A stretch of DNA of 64,000 bases from Endobugula sp965214375 (GTDB taxonomy: Bacteria; Pseudomonadota; Gammaproteobacteria; Pseudomonadales; Cellvibrionaceae). The position numbers and the translations under genes were made by a program. Location: positions 2,732,827-2,796,826 of the forward strand of contig OZ243947.1 of the NCBI GenBank assembly GCA_965214375.1, given 5' to 3'. Every line of letters starts with the position of its first letter. Position 1 is the first letter of the stretch. Of this stretch, positions 36,665 through 45,324 are shown one piece after another. The notes under the pieces are model-generated. The model saw only the letters and a list, made by a program, of their open reading frames with translations, was not told where the DNA came from and searched no databases.

Positions 36665-38581
36665 GTGACAGCCACTGCAACTGCCGAAAAAGAAACCTTA
36701 GGCTTTCAGACAGAAGCCAAGCAACTATTACATTTGATGATTCACTCCTTATACTCCAATAAGGAAATCTTCCTGCGCGAACTTATCTCCAATGCGTCTG
36801 ATGCAGCCGACAAACTACGTTTTGCCGCTTTGGATAATAGTAGCCTGTATGAAAGTGATCCAGAATTAGCGATTCGCGTGGAGTTCGATAAAGACGCAAA
36901 AACAGTCACCATGAGCGATAATGGTATTGGTATGACACGTGAAGAAGTGGTTACTAACCTTGGGACTATTGCAAAATCAGGTACGGCACAGTTTTTGGAA
37001 GGCCTGTCTGGTGACCAGAAGAAAGATTCGCAGTTAATTGGCCAGTTTGGTGTCGGTTTTTATTCGTCGTTTATTGTGGCCGATCGTGTTGAAGTCTTTA
37101 CTCGTAAAGCGGGTGTTGACGCTGAAGAAGGTGTTCACTGGGAATGTGAAGGTGATGCGGAATTTACCATCGCGGCGGTTGAGAAAGCGGGTCGTGGTAC
37201 GACCATCGTGCTACACCTGAAAGAAGATGCATTTGAGTTTGCGGATGGCTGGCGCTTGCGCTCGGTGATTAAAAAGTATTCTGACCATATCTCGATACCC
37301 GTCATAATGCAAAAAGAGCAGCATGGTGAACCAGAAGAGGGTGAAGAGCCAAAGGCCCCAGAAGATGAAACCATTAATACGGCGACAGCCCTATGGACGC
37401 GCTCACGCTCAGACATTAAAGATGAGGAGTATCAAGAGTTTTACAAGCATGTTTCACATGACTATCAAGATTCCTTAACGTGGAGCCATAACCGTGTAGA
37501 AGGTAAGTTAGATTACACTAGCCTGCTGTATATCCCGAAAAACGCCCCTTTTGATCTTTATAATCGCGATGCGTCACGTGGTTTGAAATTGTATGTACAG
37601 CGCACATTCATTATGGATGATGCTGAGCAGTTTCTGCCGTTGTACCTGCGCTTTGTAAAAGGAATCGTTGATTCTAATGATTTATCTCTCAATGTGTCGC
37701 GCGAAATTCTGCAAAAAGACCCGAATATCGATGCTATGCGTTCAGCACTGGTTAAACGCGTTCTGGATATATTGGAAAAAATGGCTAAGAAAAAACCGGA
37801 AGATTATGCGGGTTTCTGGAAAGAGTTTGGTCAGGTCATCAAAGAAGGTGTTGGTGAAGACTTTGCCAATAAGGAGAAAATTGCCAAGTTGTTACGTTTT
37901 GCGTCTACTCATGATGACACGGTTGAGCCAACACAGTCGTTGGACGCCTATATCGAGCGCATGAAGGAAGGTCAGGATAAAATTTATTATGTGGCGGCAG
38001 AAAACTTTAATACGGCCAAAAATAGCCCGCATCTTGAGGTGTTCCGCAAGAAAGGTATCGAGGTATTATTGTTGTCCGACCGTATTGATGAATGGATGAT
38101 GAGCCATTTGCGTGAATTTGATGGTAAGGCGCTTCAGGATGTCTCACGTGGTTCCTTGGATTTAGGTGATCTTGATACTGAAGAAGAGAAGAAAGCACAG
38201 GAGAAAGTCAACGAAGAACTGAAAGGTTTGATTGACCGTACCAAAGAAGCTCTCAAAGATCAGGTGGAAGAAGTGCGTTTTACTCACCGCTTAACAGACT
38301 CTCCTGCCTGTGTGGTGATTGCTGAAGATGATATGGGCGCTCAAATGCGTAAGTTGATGGAACAGGCTGGGCAGGCATTGCCTGAAACTAAGCCTAGTTT
38401 TGAATTGAACCCTGAACATCCGTTGGTCAAAAAATTGGATCAGGAAGCAGATGAAGATCGTTTTGCGGACTTGGCGCATGTGCTCTTTGATCAAGCAAAT
38501 TTGGCCGAGGGTGGTCAGTTAACTGATCCTGCTGCGTACGTGCAACGCTTGAATAAGTTATTGCTTGAATTGAGCCACTAA
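36665..38581 (+). CDS. htpG: Molecular chaperone HtpG (Hsp90)
   Basis: The 638-residue Hsp90 starts at a GTG with a strong AAGGAG site. The GHKL ATP site is complete: LRELISNASDAADKLRF, TMSDNGIGMTREEV and LIGQFGVGFYSSFIV. The middle domain has the catalytic-loop text SLNVSREILQ. HtpG helps fold and remodel client proteins in the cytosol. No sigma-32 promoter was clear upstream. gpsA follows after one base. Confidence 0.97.
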   Translation: MTATATAEKETLGFQTEAKQLLHLMIHSLYSNKEIFLRELISNASDAADKLRFAALDNSSLYESDPELAIRVEFDKDAKTVTMSDNGIGMTREEVVTNLGTIAKSGTAQFLEGLSGDQKKDSQLIGQFGVGFYSSFIVADRVEVFTRKAGVDAEEGVHWECEGDAEFTIAAVEKAGRGTTIVLHLKEDAFEFADGWRLRSVIKKYSDHISIPVIMQKEQHGEPEEGEEPKAPEDETINTATALWTRSRSDIKDEEYQEFYKHVSHDYQDSLTWSHNRVEGKLDYTSLLYIPKNAPFDLYNRDASRGLKLYVQRTFIMDDAEQFLPLYLRFVKGIVDSNDLSLNVSREILQKDPNIDAMRSALVKRVLDILEKMAKKKPEDYAGFWKEFGQVIKEGVGEDFANKEKIAKLLRFASTHDDTVEPTQSLDAYIERMKEGQDKIYYVAAENFNTAKNSPHLEVFRKKGIEVLLLSDRIDEWMMSHLREFDGKALQDVSRGSLDLGDLDTEEEKKAQEKVNEELKGLIDRTKEALKDQVEEVRFTHRLTDSPACVVIAEDDMGAQMRKLMEQAGQALPETKPSFELNPEHPLVKKLDQEADEDRFADLAHVLFDQANLAEGGQLTDPAAYVQRLNKLLLELSH

Positions 38582-38582
38582 T

Positions 38583-39599
38583 ATGAGCCCGTCTCCTCAG
38601 ATAGCGGTGCTTGGTGGTGGTAGTTTTGGCACTGCACTAGCGAATACAATCGCGCATAACAGTTTTGGGGTTTATCAGTGGATGCGTAACCCTGAATATG
38701 CGCTTCAAGTACAGCAATGTCGTGAGAACGACCGCTATTTACCCGGTTTTACATTAAGTGCTGGGTTACAGGTGACCGCTGATCTGGGACAGGCTCTTGC
38801 CGATGCCACACTGGTGTTTATCTCTGTGCCCAGCGCCTCATTTCGTGATGTATCCGAACAGATAAAACCATGGTTGCAGCCACAGGCGATGGTTGTCAGT
38901 ACCACAAAAGGTGTCGATAAAAACGACTTTACGTTGATGAGCCAGATATTGGAAGAGGTATTGCCTGACCGTGCGATTGGTGTACTGAGTGGTCCCAATT
39001 TCGCTAAGGAAATGATTGCTCAACAACTGACCGGTTCGGTCATTGCAAGCGAGAATACGGCGTTGATAGAGCATGTGCAATCGGTACTTTGTTCTGCAAC
39101 ATTTCGTGTATACAGTAATGATGATCGTTATGGTGTTGAGTTGGCAGGAGCGCTGAAAAATATTTATGCCATCATCGTGGGTATGGCTGAGGCCAGACAA
39201 TCTGGGCACAATACTATTGCTATGTTGATGACGCGTGCACTCGCTGAAATGGGACGTTTTTCGCATCGCTTGGGCGCTGACCCGATGACTTTAATCGGTT
39301 TGGCTGGTGTGGGTGATTTGATGTTGACCTGCAGTTCCAACTTGAGCCGCAACTATCGATTTGGTTATGCGCTGGGCTGTGGCAAAAATTACAAACAGGC
39401 GCGTGAAGAAATAGGGCAGGTTGTTGAAGGGATCAACACTCTACGGTTGGTTAAGCAAAAAGCAGAAGAATTAGGGGTTCATATGCCACTGGTTTCGGCG
39501 CTGTATTCATTGATGTTTGACCAACAATCTGTAGATAGTATTATTAAGCGTCTGATGTCGAGTGAATACACTTCAGATGTTGATTTTAGCGCAACATAA
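38583..39599 (+). CDS. gpsA: NAD(P)-dependent glycerol-3-phosphate dehydrogenase
   Basis: The 338 residues contain the dinucleotide motif VLGGGSFGTALANTIA, then VLSGPNFAKEM, the catalytic Lys region GVELAGALKNIYAIIVGMAE and DPMTLIGLAGVGDLMLTCSS. GpsA makes sn-glycerol-3-phosphate for phospholipid synthesis. It starts one base after the htpG stop and is followed by the DUF4389 gene, an arrangement shared with related gammaproteobacteria. Confidence 0.96.
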   Translation: MSPSPQIAVLGGGSFGTALANTIAHNSFGVYQWMRNPEYALQVQQCRENDRYLPGFTLSAGLQVTADLGQALADATLVFISVPSASFRDVSEQIKPWLQPQAMVVSTTKGVDKNDFTLMSQILEEVLPDRAIGVLSGPNFAKEMIAQQLTGSVIASENTALIEHVQSVLCSATFRVYSNDDRYGVELAGALKNIYAIIVGMAEARQSGHNTIAMLMTRALAEMGRFSHRLGADPMTLIGLAGVGDLMLTCSSNLSRNYRFGYALGCGKNYKQAREEIGQVVEGINTLRLVKQKAEELGVHMPLVSALYSLMFDQQSVDSIIKRLMSSEYTSDVDFSAT

Positions 39600-39619
39600 T
39601 AAATAACGAGGTAAAGACC

Positions 39620-39967
39620 ATGAGTGGTGATCCGAAGATTGTGGATGCTGAAGTGATTGAAAGTGGCGCAGAAAATAACAACAATGATTGGCAAGTCAAT
39701 GTACTATCTGCCAATCATTGGTTGCGCGGAGTTTTTATGATGTTATTTGCGGCCATTGCTTTTGTCGCCAGTTATATATTTGTCGTGTTAATCGTCATAC
39801 AGTTTATTTTTACTTTGATTACGGGTGAAAATGATCTACGCTTACAGCGTTTTGGTCAGGGTTTGTCGACTTACGTTTACCAGATATTACGCTTTTTGAC
39901 GTTTAATACAGACGATAAACCGTTTCCTTTTGCAGACTGGCCTGTTAATGAAGAAAAACCAGATTAA
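39620..39967 (+). CDS. DUF4389 membrane protein
   Basis: The 115-residue protein has a soluble N-terminal 35 residues, two membrane segments packed at about 42-75 (GVFMMLFAAIAFVASYIFVV and the following hydrophobic run) and a C-terminal part FGQGLSTYVYQILRFLTFNT then PFPFADWP, the DUF4389 signature. The function is unknown. It lies between gpsA and sixA in a same-strand run (AACGAGGTAA ribosome site). Confidence 0.85.
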   Translation: MSGDPKIVDAEVIESGAENNNNDWQVNVLSANHWLRGVFMMLFAAIAFVASYIFVVLIVIQFIFTLITGENDLRLQRFGQGLSTYVYQILRFLTFNTDDKPFPFADWPVNEEKPD

Positions 39968-40016
39968 AAAATAAATAGAAGGGCAATAAAAGGGCAATGA
40001 AAAACAGGATAGTATC

Positions 40017-40496
40017 GTGAAATTATTTGTCATGCGTCATGGTGAGGCAGAGCCCCATGCAGCGACAGATAGTGCGCGCCAACTTACTGACAGCGGGCGT
40101 GCAGATATCGTGCAAATGGCGACGGACTATGCAGACGATCTTGCGGCTGTTGATGTGATCTGGGCCAGCCCTTATGTGCGCGCACAACAAACGGCACAAT
40201 TGCTGTCATTGCAGTTCCAAAGAGACGTTATTACACAAGATTTTTTACCTCCAGGCGGCAATCCTCTGGATGTGTTGGGTGCGCTTGAGGCGCATAAAGA
40301 CCAAACAGTCCTTATTGTTAGCCACCAGCCTTTAGTCGGTACGCTACTAGACGGTCTCGCGTGTCTCGAGCCCGGTCGTTATCGCATGGGTACAGGTTCT
40401 TTGGCCTATGTTTCTACAGACATTTATGCCAACGGCTGTTGTGAGTTGCGTTGGTTACATCAGCCCGCCAGCGTTCAGCAACCCGTTTATTCTTAA
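40017..40496 (+). CDS. sixA: Phosphohistidine phosphatase SixA
   Basis: The 159-residue histidine phosphatase has the catalytic RHG motif (LFVMRHGEAEPHAATDS), IWASPYVRAQQTAQLL and the second catalytic His in VLIVSHQPLVGTLL. SixA removes phosphate from histidine in phosphotransfer proteins (ArcB HPt or PTS NPr in E. coli). It starts at a GTG. It is in the gpsA-DUF4389-sixA run. Confidence 0.92.
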   Translation: MKLFVMRHGEAEPHAATDSARQLTDSGRADIVQMATDYADDLAAVDVIWASPYVRAQQTAQLLSLQFQRDVITQDFLPPGGNPLDVLGALEAHKDQTVLIVSHQPLVGTLLDGLACLEPGRYRMGTGSLAYVSTDIYANGCCELRWLHQPASVQQPVYS

Positions 40497-40504
40497 TTCT
40501 TTAA

Positions 40505-41389
40505 ATGCCAGTTCCAGCAGAACGATGTTTTACCTTTAATGGTTTTTCCTATGCTGCCCAGCTATGGGGTGAGGCAGGCGATTTGCCCGTTATTGCGCTG
40601 CATGGTTGGTTAGATAATGCGGCCAGTTTTAGTGTGCTTGCTCCCCGTTTGACTGGCGTTAAATGTTTAGCCATCGATCTTGCGGGTCATGGTGCTTCTG
40701 ACCATTTACCCGGTTTTACTGATTATCCTGTCTGGTCGGAAATCGCCGCAATATATGCGATTGCTGATGCTATGGGGTGGCAGCGTTTTGCGGTAATGGG
40801 ACATTCTCGTGGGGCAATGATGGCGGTACTTACGGCCAGTCTCTATCCTGAACGTATTTCACAGGTCATTTTATTGGATGCTCTGATGCCGCCTTCAGTA
40901 GAGCCAGCACAAGCGGCTGAACGTATGCAGGCGGGTATCGATGAAATTCGTTTTCGCTTACAGCGGGAGCAATCATTGTATGCTTCTTACGAAGACGCGA
41001 TTCGTGCACGTTGTCAAAGCCGTCATGGTGTAGTGACATCGCAAACCGCTGAAATACTGGCTACTCGTGGTTTGCGTGAGGTCGATCAACAATACCACTG
41101 GCATGCAGATGGCAAGTTATGGGCATCTTCCTTGGTGGCACTCACTGAAGAAATGATGAATAACTATATTGCCAAAATTACAGAGGAGCATGTTCCAGTT
41201 TTGCTATTACTGGGTGAAGAAGGTTATATTAAACGTCAGGAATCGACATCCAAATTTAGGCGCCATTGCGAACAAGTAATAACAGCATTGTCTATCACGG
41301 TTGAAGTATTTGATGATGGGCATTATTTACATATGGAAAAAGCCGTCGATGACGTTGCGAAATCTATAACAGGCTTTATGCGGGTATAA
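40505..41389 (+). CDS. Alpha/beta hydrolase
   Basis: The 294-residue enzyme has the alpha/beta hydrolase core: oxyanion region VIALHGWLDNAASFSVLAP, the nucleophile elbow MGHSRGAMMAVLTA (Ser in GHSRG) and the catalytic His near the end (DDGHYLHMEKA). The substrate is unknown; the text resembles the MhpC/serine hydrolase-like group. It starts eight bases after the sixA stop, probably in the same transcript. Confidence 0.88.
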   Translation: MPVPAERCFTFNGFSYAAQLWGEAGDLPVIALHGWLDNAASFSVLAPRLTGVKCLAIDLAGHGASDHLPGFTDYPVWSEIAAIYAIADAMGWQRFAVMGHSRGAMMAVLTASLYPERISQVILLDALMPPSVEPAQAAERMQAGIDEIRFRLQREQSLYASYEDAIRARCQSRHGVVTSQTAEILATRGLREVDQQYHWHADGKLWASSLVALTEEMMNNYIAKITEEHVPVLLLLGEEGYIKRQESTSKFRRHCEQVITALSITVEVFDDGHYLHMEKAVDDVAKSITGFMRV

Positions 41390-41393
41390 GGTT

Positions 41394-41915
41394 GTGTACG
41401 ATATAAGAATATGGGTAATAGCCGTAATCGGTTTATCGCTGTCAATGAATTTGCTAGCAAAAGAGTTAGCTGATGGACTGTTTTCGTTTACCCCGCATCA
41501 GCAAGCGACAGTGTTTCAGCAGGAAACAATCACCACGAATCACTATATTGTTGCGTTGGGCAAATATAAAAAACGCAATAACCGCTGGATGCCAAGCAAA
41601 TCCTTGCGTGCAAGGGGAAGGCTTGAGCGCTATACCTTGGAGTTCCCCAGAGATTTTCAACCGCATGATGTGTTTTCTTTTTATCGCCAGCAGCTCCCTG
41701 CGGATGCGAAAGTATTGTTTGAGTGTTCAGGTCGACAGTGTGGTGAAAGTAATAGTTGGGCTAATGAGTATTTTGGTATAAAACATCTGTACGGTACCAA
41801 TGCTTCTCAACATCTGGTTGTCTATCAGCTCTATGAACAGCAATATATCACTCTATACAGTGTGCGAAGAGGAAATCGTCGTGTGTACATGCAGCTTGAA
41901 GTGCTGACGCAATAA
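41394..41915 (+). CDS. DUF4892-like exported protein
   Basis: The 173-residue product begins at a GTG with a signal peptide (IWVIAVIGLSLSMNLLA). The body reads GRLERYTLEFPRDFQPHDVF, YRQQLPADAKVLFECSGRQC and SNSWANEYFGIKHLYG, which match DUF4892. Family members in pseudomonads are periplasmic, often as an N-terminal half of an OmpA-like protein; the OmpA part is absent here. Function unknown. It starts four bases after the hydrolase stop. Confidence 0.78.
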   Translation: MYDIRIWVIAVIGLSLSMNLLAKELADGLFSFTPHQQATVFQQETITTNHYIVALGKYKKRNNRWMPSKSLRARGRLERYTLEFPRDFQPHDVFSFYRQQLPADAKVLFECSGRQCGESNSWANEYFGIKHLYGTNASQHLVVYQLYEQQYITLYSVRRGNRRVYMQLEVLTQ

Positions 41916-41932
41916 TTTAGGACATCCAATTA

Positions 41933-42826
41933 ATGACTTCATGCGTATCGGTGGCACAGGCGGTTGCTGCAACGTCCAAACAACTGGCCGAAGTGGATGT
42001 CTTTTTTGGGCATGGTACAGATAATGCGCAGGATGAAGCGCTGTGGCTGGTCCTAAATACTGCCGGCATTTCGTTTGCTGGCGATGAATCCGTTTTACAA
42101 GCCCCTCTGAGTGACCAGCACTGGCAAAAAATACAGCAACTGACAGAGCGACGTAGCAATGAGCGTCTACCGTTAGCCTACCTATTGGGTGAAGCCTGGT
42201 TTTGTGGATACCCCTTTGTGGTTAATCCTTCTGTATTGATACCGCGTTCTCCGATTGCCGAATTGATTCAACAGCAATTTTATCCTTGGTTGAGAGTGCC
42301 TCCTGCTACGGTTTTGGATATGTGCACGGGAGGAGGGTGTATTGGTATTGCCACCGCGCTGCAGCTGCCCGGAACAATTGTAGACCTTGTTGATATTTCC
42401 TATGAGGCATTGCAGGTTGCGCGTGATAATATTTTTCGACATCACGTACATCGGCGTGTGCATACCATAGAGTCTGACTTGTTTGCTGCGTTACAGGGCA
42501 AGGCTTACGATTTGATTATTGCCAATCCTCCTTATGTGGATGAGAGCGACCTTGCCAGTATGCCCGCTGAGTATCAGGCAGAACCTGCGATTGCACTGGG
42601 TTCTGGTGATGATGGTTTGGATATCACCCGTCGTTTACTGGTTGATGCGCCTCATTATTTAACAGGGCAGGGAATAATGATTGTTGAGGTGGGTAATAGT
42701 TGGATCAATCTTGAACGTGCTTTCCCTAGAGTACCCTTCCTATGGTTGGAATTTGAATCGGGTGGGCACGGCGTGTTTGTGATCACTAAAAGCGAATTAC
42801 AGCAGTATCGCGCAGAGTTTGTTTAA
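41933..42826 (+). CDS. prmB: Ribosomal protein L3 N5-glutamine methyltransferase PrmB
   Basis: The 297-residue enzyme has the N-terminal helical domain, the SAM loop VLDMCTGGGCIGIATALQ and the glutamine-binding motif NPPY (LIIANPPYVDESDLASMP). PrmB rather than PrmC is indicated by length and by GEAWFCGYPFVVNPSVLIPR. It methylates Gln150 of L3. aroC follows after a repeat-containing gap, the same order as in Pseudomonas. Confidence 0.93.
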   Translation: MTSCVSVAQAVAATSKQLAEVDVFFGHGTDNAQDEALWLVLNTAGISFAGDESVLQAPLSDQHWQKIQQLTERRSNERLPLAYLLGEAWFCGYPFVVNPSVLIPRSPIAELIQQQFYPWLRVPPATVLDMCTGGGCIGIATALQLPGTIVDLVDISYEALQVARDNIFRHHVHRRVHTIESDLFAALQGKAYDLIIANPPYVDESDLASMPAEYQAEPAIALGSGDDGLDITRRLLVDAPHYLTGQGIMIVEVGNSWINLERAFPRVPFLWLEFESGGHGVFVITKSELQQYRAEFV

Positions 42827-42864
42827 ATCCCGTATAATCGGCTTTTTAATTTTATTGATGTATT

Positions 42865-42968
42865 TGCTCACCGATAATTACTACCAAGATACGCCGTAAA
42901 TACATCCATGTATGCTCGGTCGCCGCGTCCCTGCGGCTCACGATATTGGATAGCAATATCGGTGAGCA
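42865..42968. repeat. Inverted-repeat element upstream of aroC
   Basis: A perfect 12-base inverted repeat, TGCTCACCGATA (42865-42876) and TATCGGTGAGCA (42957-42968), bounds 104 bases that contain the palindrome TACATCCATGTA and GCGTCCCTGCGG. A second hairpin, CGATATTG/CAATATCG (42941-42961), overlaps the right repeat, so the two pairings exclude each other. The element ends 29 bases before the aroC ATG. It looks like a dispersed non-coding repeat. Confidence 0.6.
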
Positions 42969-42997
42969 TATACGCCAAATTTAATAATGAGTCATAT

Positions 42998-44086
42998 ATG
43001 TCAGGTAACAGTTTCGGAAAATTATTTACAGTCACTACTTTTGGTGAAAGCCATGGTCTGGCATTGGGCGCTATTGTTGATGGTTGTCCTCCGGGTCTGG
43101 AATTAACAGAGGCCGATTTGCAGATTGATTTGGATCGTCGTCGTCCAGGTAAAAGTCGCTATGAAACGCAGCGTAAAGAACCGGATCAAGTCAAAATATT
43201 ATCGGGTACTTTTGAGGGCAAAACCACGGGAACCCCTATTGGTCTGTTGATTGAAAATGTCGACCAACGTTCCAAAGATTACGGCAATATCAAAGATCAA
43301 TTTCGTCCGGCTCATGCAGATTACACCTATATCCAAAAATACGGTGTACGTGATTACCGTGGTGGTGGTCGTTCGTCAGCACGTGAAACGGCTATGCGCG
43401 TTGCTGCAGGCGCCATTGCCAAAAAATATTTACGGGAGCAATGCGGTATTCAGGTGCGTGGTTATCTTTCGCAGTTGGGACCAATCAGTGTTGAACAGTT
43501 TGATTGGGATGAAGTGGAAAATAACCCTTTCTTTTGTCCTGATGCTGCCAAGGTATCAGAGATGGAAGAGTATATGAAGCAACTGAAGGGTAACTCTATA
43601 GGTGCGCGTATCTCTGTCGTGGCAACAGGCATGATTCCCGGGTTAGGAGAGCCTATTTTTGATCGTTTGGACGCCGATCTGGCTCATGGCTTAATGAGTA
43701 TTAATGCGGTCAAAGGCGTTGAAATTGGTGCGGGTTTTGAGTCTGTGACCCAAAAAGGCACTGAACACCGTGATGAAATAACGACAGAGGGATTTTTGTC
43801 GAATAATGCGGGGGGTGTCTTGGGTGGTATTTCTACCGGGCAGGATTTAATTGCTCACCTTGCGTTGAAGCCGACGTCCAGTTTGCGTATTCGTGGGCGC
43901 AGTATTGATATTCATGGCAACCCTATTGAAGTGACTACCAAGGGGCGTCATGATCCTTGTGTGGGTATTCGTGCAACACCGATTGCTGAAGCAATGATGG
44001 CACTGGTGTTAATGGATCACTTATTACGTCATCGTGCTCAAAATGGTAATGTTGAACATTCTGTGCCCATTATTCCTTCGGCATGA
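42998..44086 (+). CDS. aroC: Chorismate synthase
   Basis: The 362-residue enzyme starts at MSGNSFGKLFTVTTFGESHG, the conserved beginning, so upstream in-frame codons (which lie in the repeat) are not coding. Other signatures are VDGCPPGLELTEAD, RPGKSRYETQRKEPDQVKIL, GGGRSSARETAMRVAAGAIA and HDPCVGIRATPIAEAMMALV. It makes chorismate from EPSP with reduced FMN, the last common step to aromatic amino acids and folate. It is intact and overlaps the next gene by four bases. Confidence 0.97.
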   Translation: MSGNSFGKLFTVTTFGESHGLALGAIVDGCPPGLELTEADLQIDLDRRRPGKSRYETQRKEPDQVKILSGTFEGKTTGTPIGLLIENVDQRSKDYGNIKDQFRPAHADYTYIQKYGVRDYRGGGRSSARETAMRVAAGAIAKKYLREQCGIQVRGYLSQLGPISVEQFDWDEVENNPFFCPDAAKVSEMEEYMKQLKGNSIGARISVVATGMIPGLGEPIFDRLDADLAHGLMSINAVKGVEIGAGFESVTQKGTEHRDEITTEGFLSNNAGGVLGGISTGQDLIAHLALKPTSSLRIRGRSIDIHGNPIEVTTKGRHDPCVGIRATPIAEAMMALVLMDHLLRHRAQNGNVEHSVPIIPSA

Positions 44087-45237
44087 TCGTTGTTCCTTAT
44101 ATCCCCTACTGGCGGTTGTCAGCCTTTTACTTTTTTTATTTTGCTCTCGTTGGTGCTTTAAACCCTTATTTTGGCTTGTATCTCTCTGATATAGGTTTTA
44201 CTGCCTATGCGATTGGGTTGGTGAATGCAGTATTGATGGGAACAAAGATCGTCGCTCCCAATGTCTGGGGTTGGTTATGTGACTATACGGGCAAACGTCT
44301 ACAGATTATTACGGCGGGTAGTTTTTTAGCACTTGTGTTCTTTTCTGGTTTGTTTTTTTGGCAAACATTAGCGCCAATATTATTGGTGACATTTCTTTAT
44401 AGCTTTTTCTGGAATGCAGTTATTTCTCAATTCGATACGGTCACTATTCAATACTTGAAAACTAATAGTGATCGTTATAGTCATGTGCGTTTATGGGGTT
44501 CTATCGGTTTTATTATTTCTGTAGTGATACTTGGAGGATTGTTTGATTTTTTTTCTATCCAGTATTTAATACCCATTGCATGGGTTTTGTTGCTGTTAAT
44601 CTGGTTAAGCTGCTGTAGTGTGAAAGATCCTGGCAAACCTGCTGCTGTCGCGGACGTAAGGCATTGGTGGCAGTTATTGCGTCGTCGTTCGGTCATTGCC
44701 TTTTTAATTGCCGCTTTTTTGTTGCAGCTCAGTTTTGGCGCTTATTACACATTTTTTAGTTTATATCTTGAACTCTATCATTATTCACGTACGACAATAG
44801 GTTTACTGTGGGCGGTAGGTGTTCTCGCTGAAGTAGTTTTGTTTTTAAAAATGCATCGTGTCATGTCACAATTGGGTGTTGAAAAACTTTTTTTCTGGAG
44901 TTTGTTGTTGACTGGAATACGTTGGTTAATGCTTGCATTTTTTCCTGAATGCCCGGCTCTGATTCTGGTTTCTCAGCTAATTCACGCGTTAAGCTTTGGT
45001 GCGGCTCATGCTGCCTGTATTGAGCTAATCAGGCAATACTTTAAAGGTTGTCACGCAGGACAGGGGAATGCCTTGTATAGTTCGATGACTTTTGGTGTTG
45101 GTGGTGCGTTAGGTGCCATCGGTAGTAGTTTATTGTGGGAAATATCGCCGCCGTGGCTATTCATTTGTGGTGCAATTGTTGTTTTTATTGCAGCAGTAGT
45201 GGTGCGTATTTACCTTTGTAAAAATATTTTTAGCTAA
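44083..45237 (+). CDS. MFS transporter (HcaT/LacY-like)
   Basis: The 384-residue protein has twelve predicted membrane helices and the MFS_1_like pattern: YWRLSAFYFFYFALVGALNP, FGLYLSDIGFTAYAIGLVNA and GWLCDYTGKRLQII (motif A-like). This group includes 3-phenylpropionate and sugar permeases, but the substrate cannot be told from sequence. ATGA overlap with aroC means translational coupling; the same aroC-MFS pair occurs in Pseudomonas. Confidence 0.85.
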   Translation: MIVVPYIPYWRLSAFYFFYFALVGALNPYFGLYLSDIGFTAYAIGLVNAVLMGTKIVAPNVWGWLCDYTGKRLQIITAGSFLALVFFSGLFFWQTLAPILLVTFLYSFFWNAVISQFDTVTIQYLKTNSDRYSHVRLWGSIGFIISVVILGGLFDFFSIQYLIPIAWVLLLLIWLSCCSVKDPGKPAAVADVRHWWQLLRRRSVIAFLIAAFLLQLSFGAYYTFFSLYLELYHYSRTTIGLLWAVGVLAEVVLFLKMHRVMSQLGVEKLFFWSLLLTGIRWLMLAFFPECPALILVSQLIHALSFGAAHAACIELIRQYFKGCHAGQGNALYSSMTFGVGGALGAIGSSLLWEISPPWLFICGAIVVFIAAVVVRIYLCKNIFS

Positions 45238-45324
45238 TTACTGTGTTCATTTTTGGTATATTCTTTATGTAAGCCGATTTCCCTTGAACGATATTGATAA
45301 TGTGTTGGAAAATCCCCCCCAAAA

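Noticed and set aside
42908..42997. Longer N-terminus for aroC (adds 30 residues)
   Set aside because: The extra codons lie in the inverted-repeat element, and chorismate synthases begin at the MSGNSFG segment.
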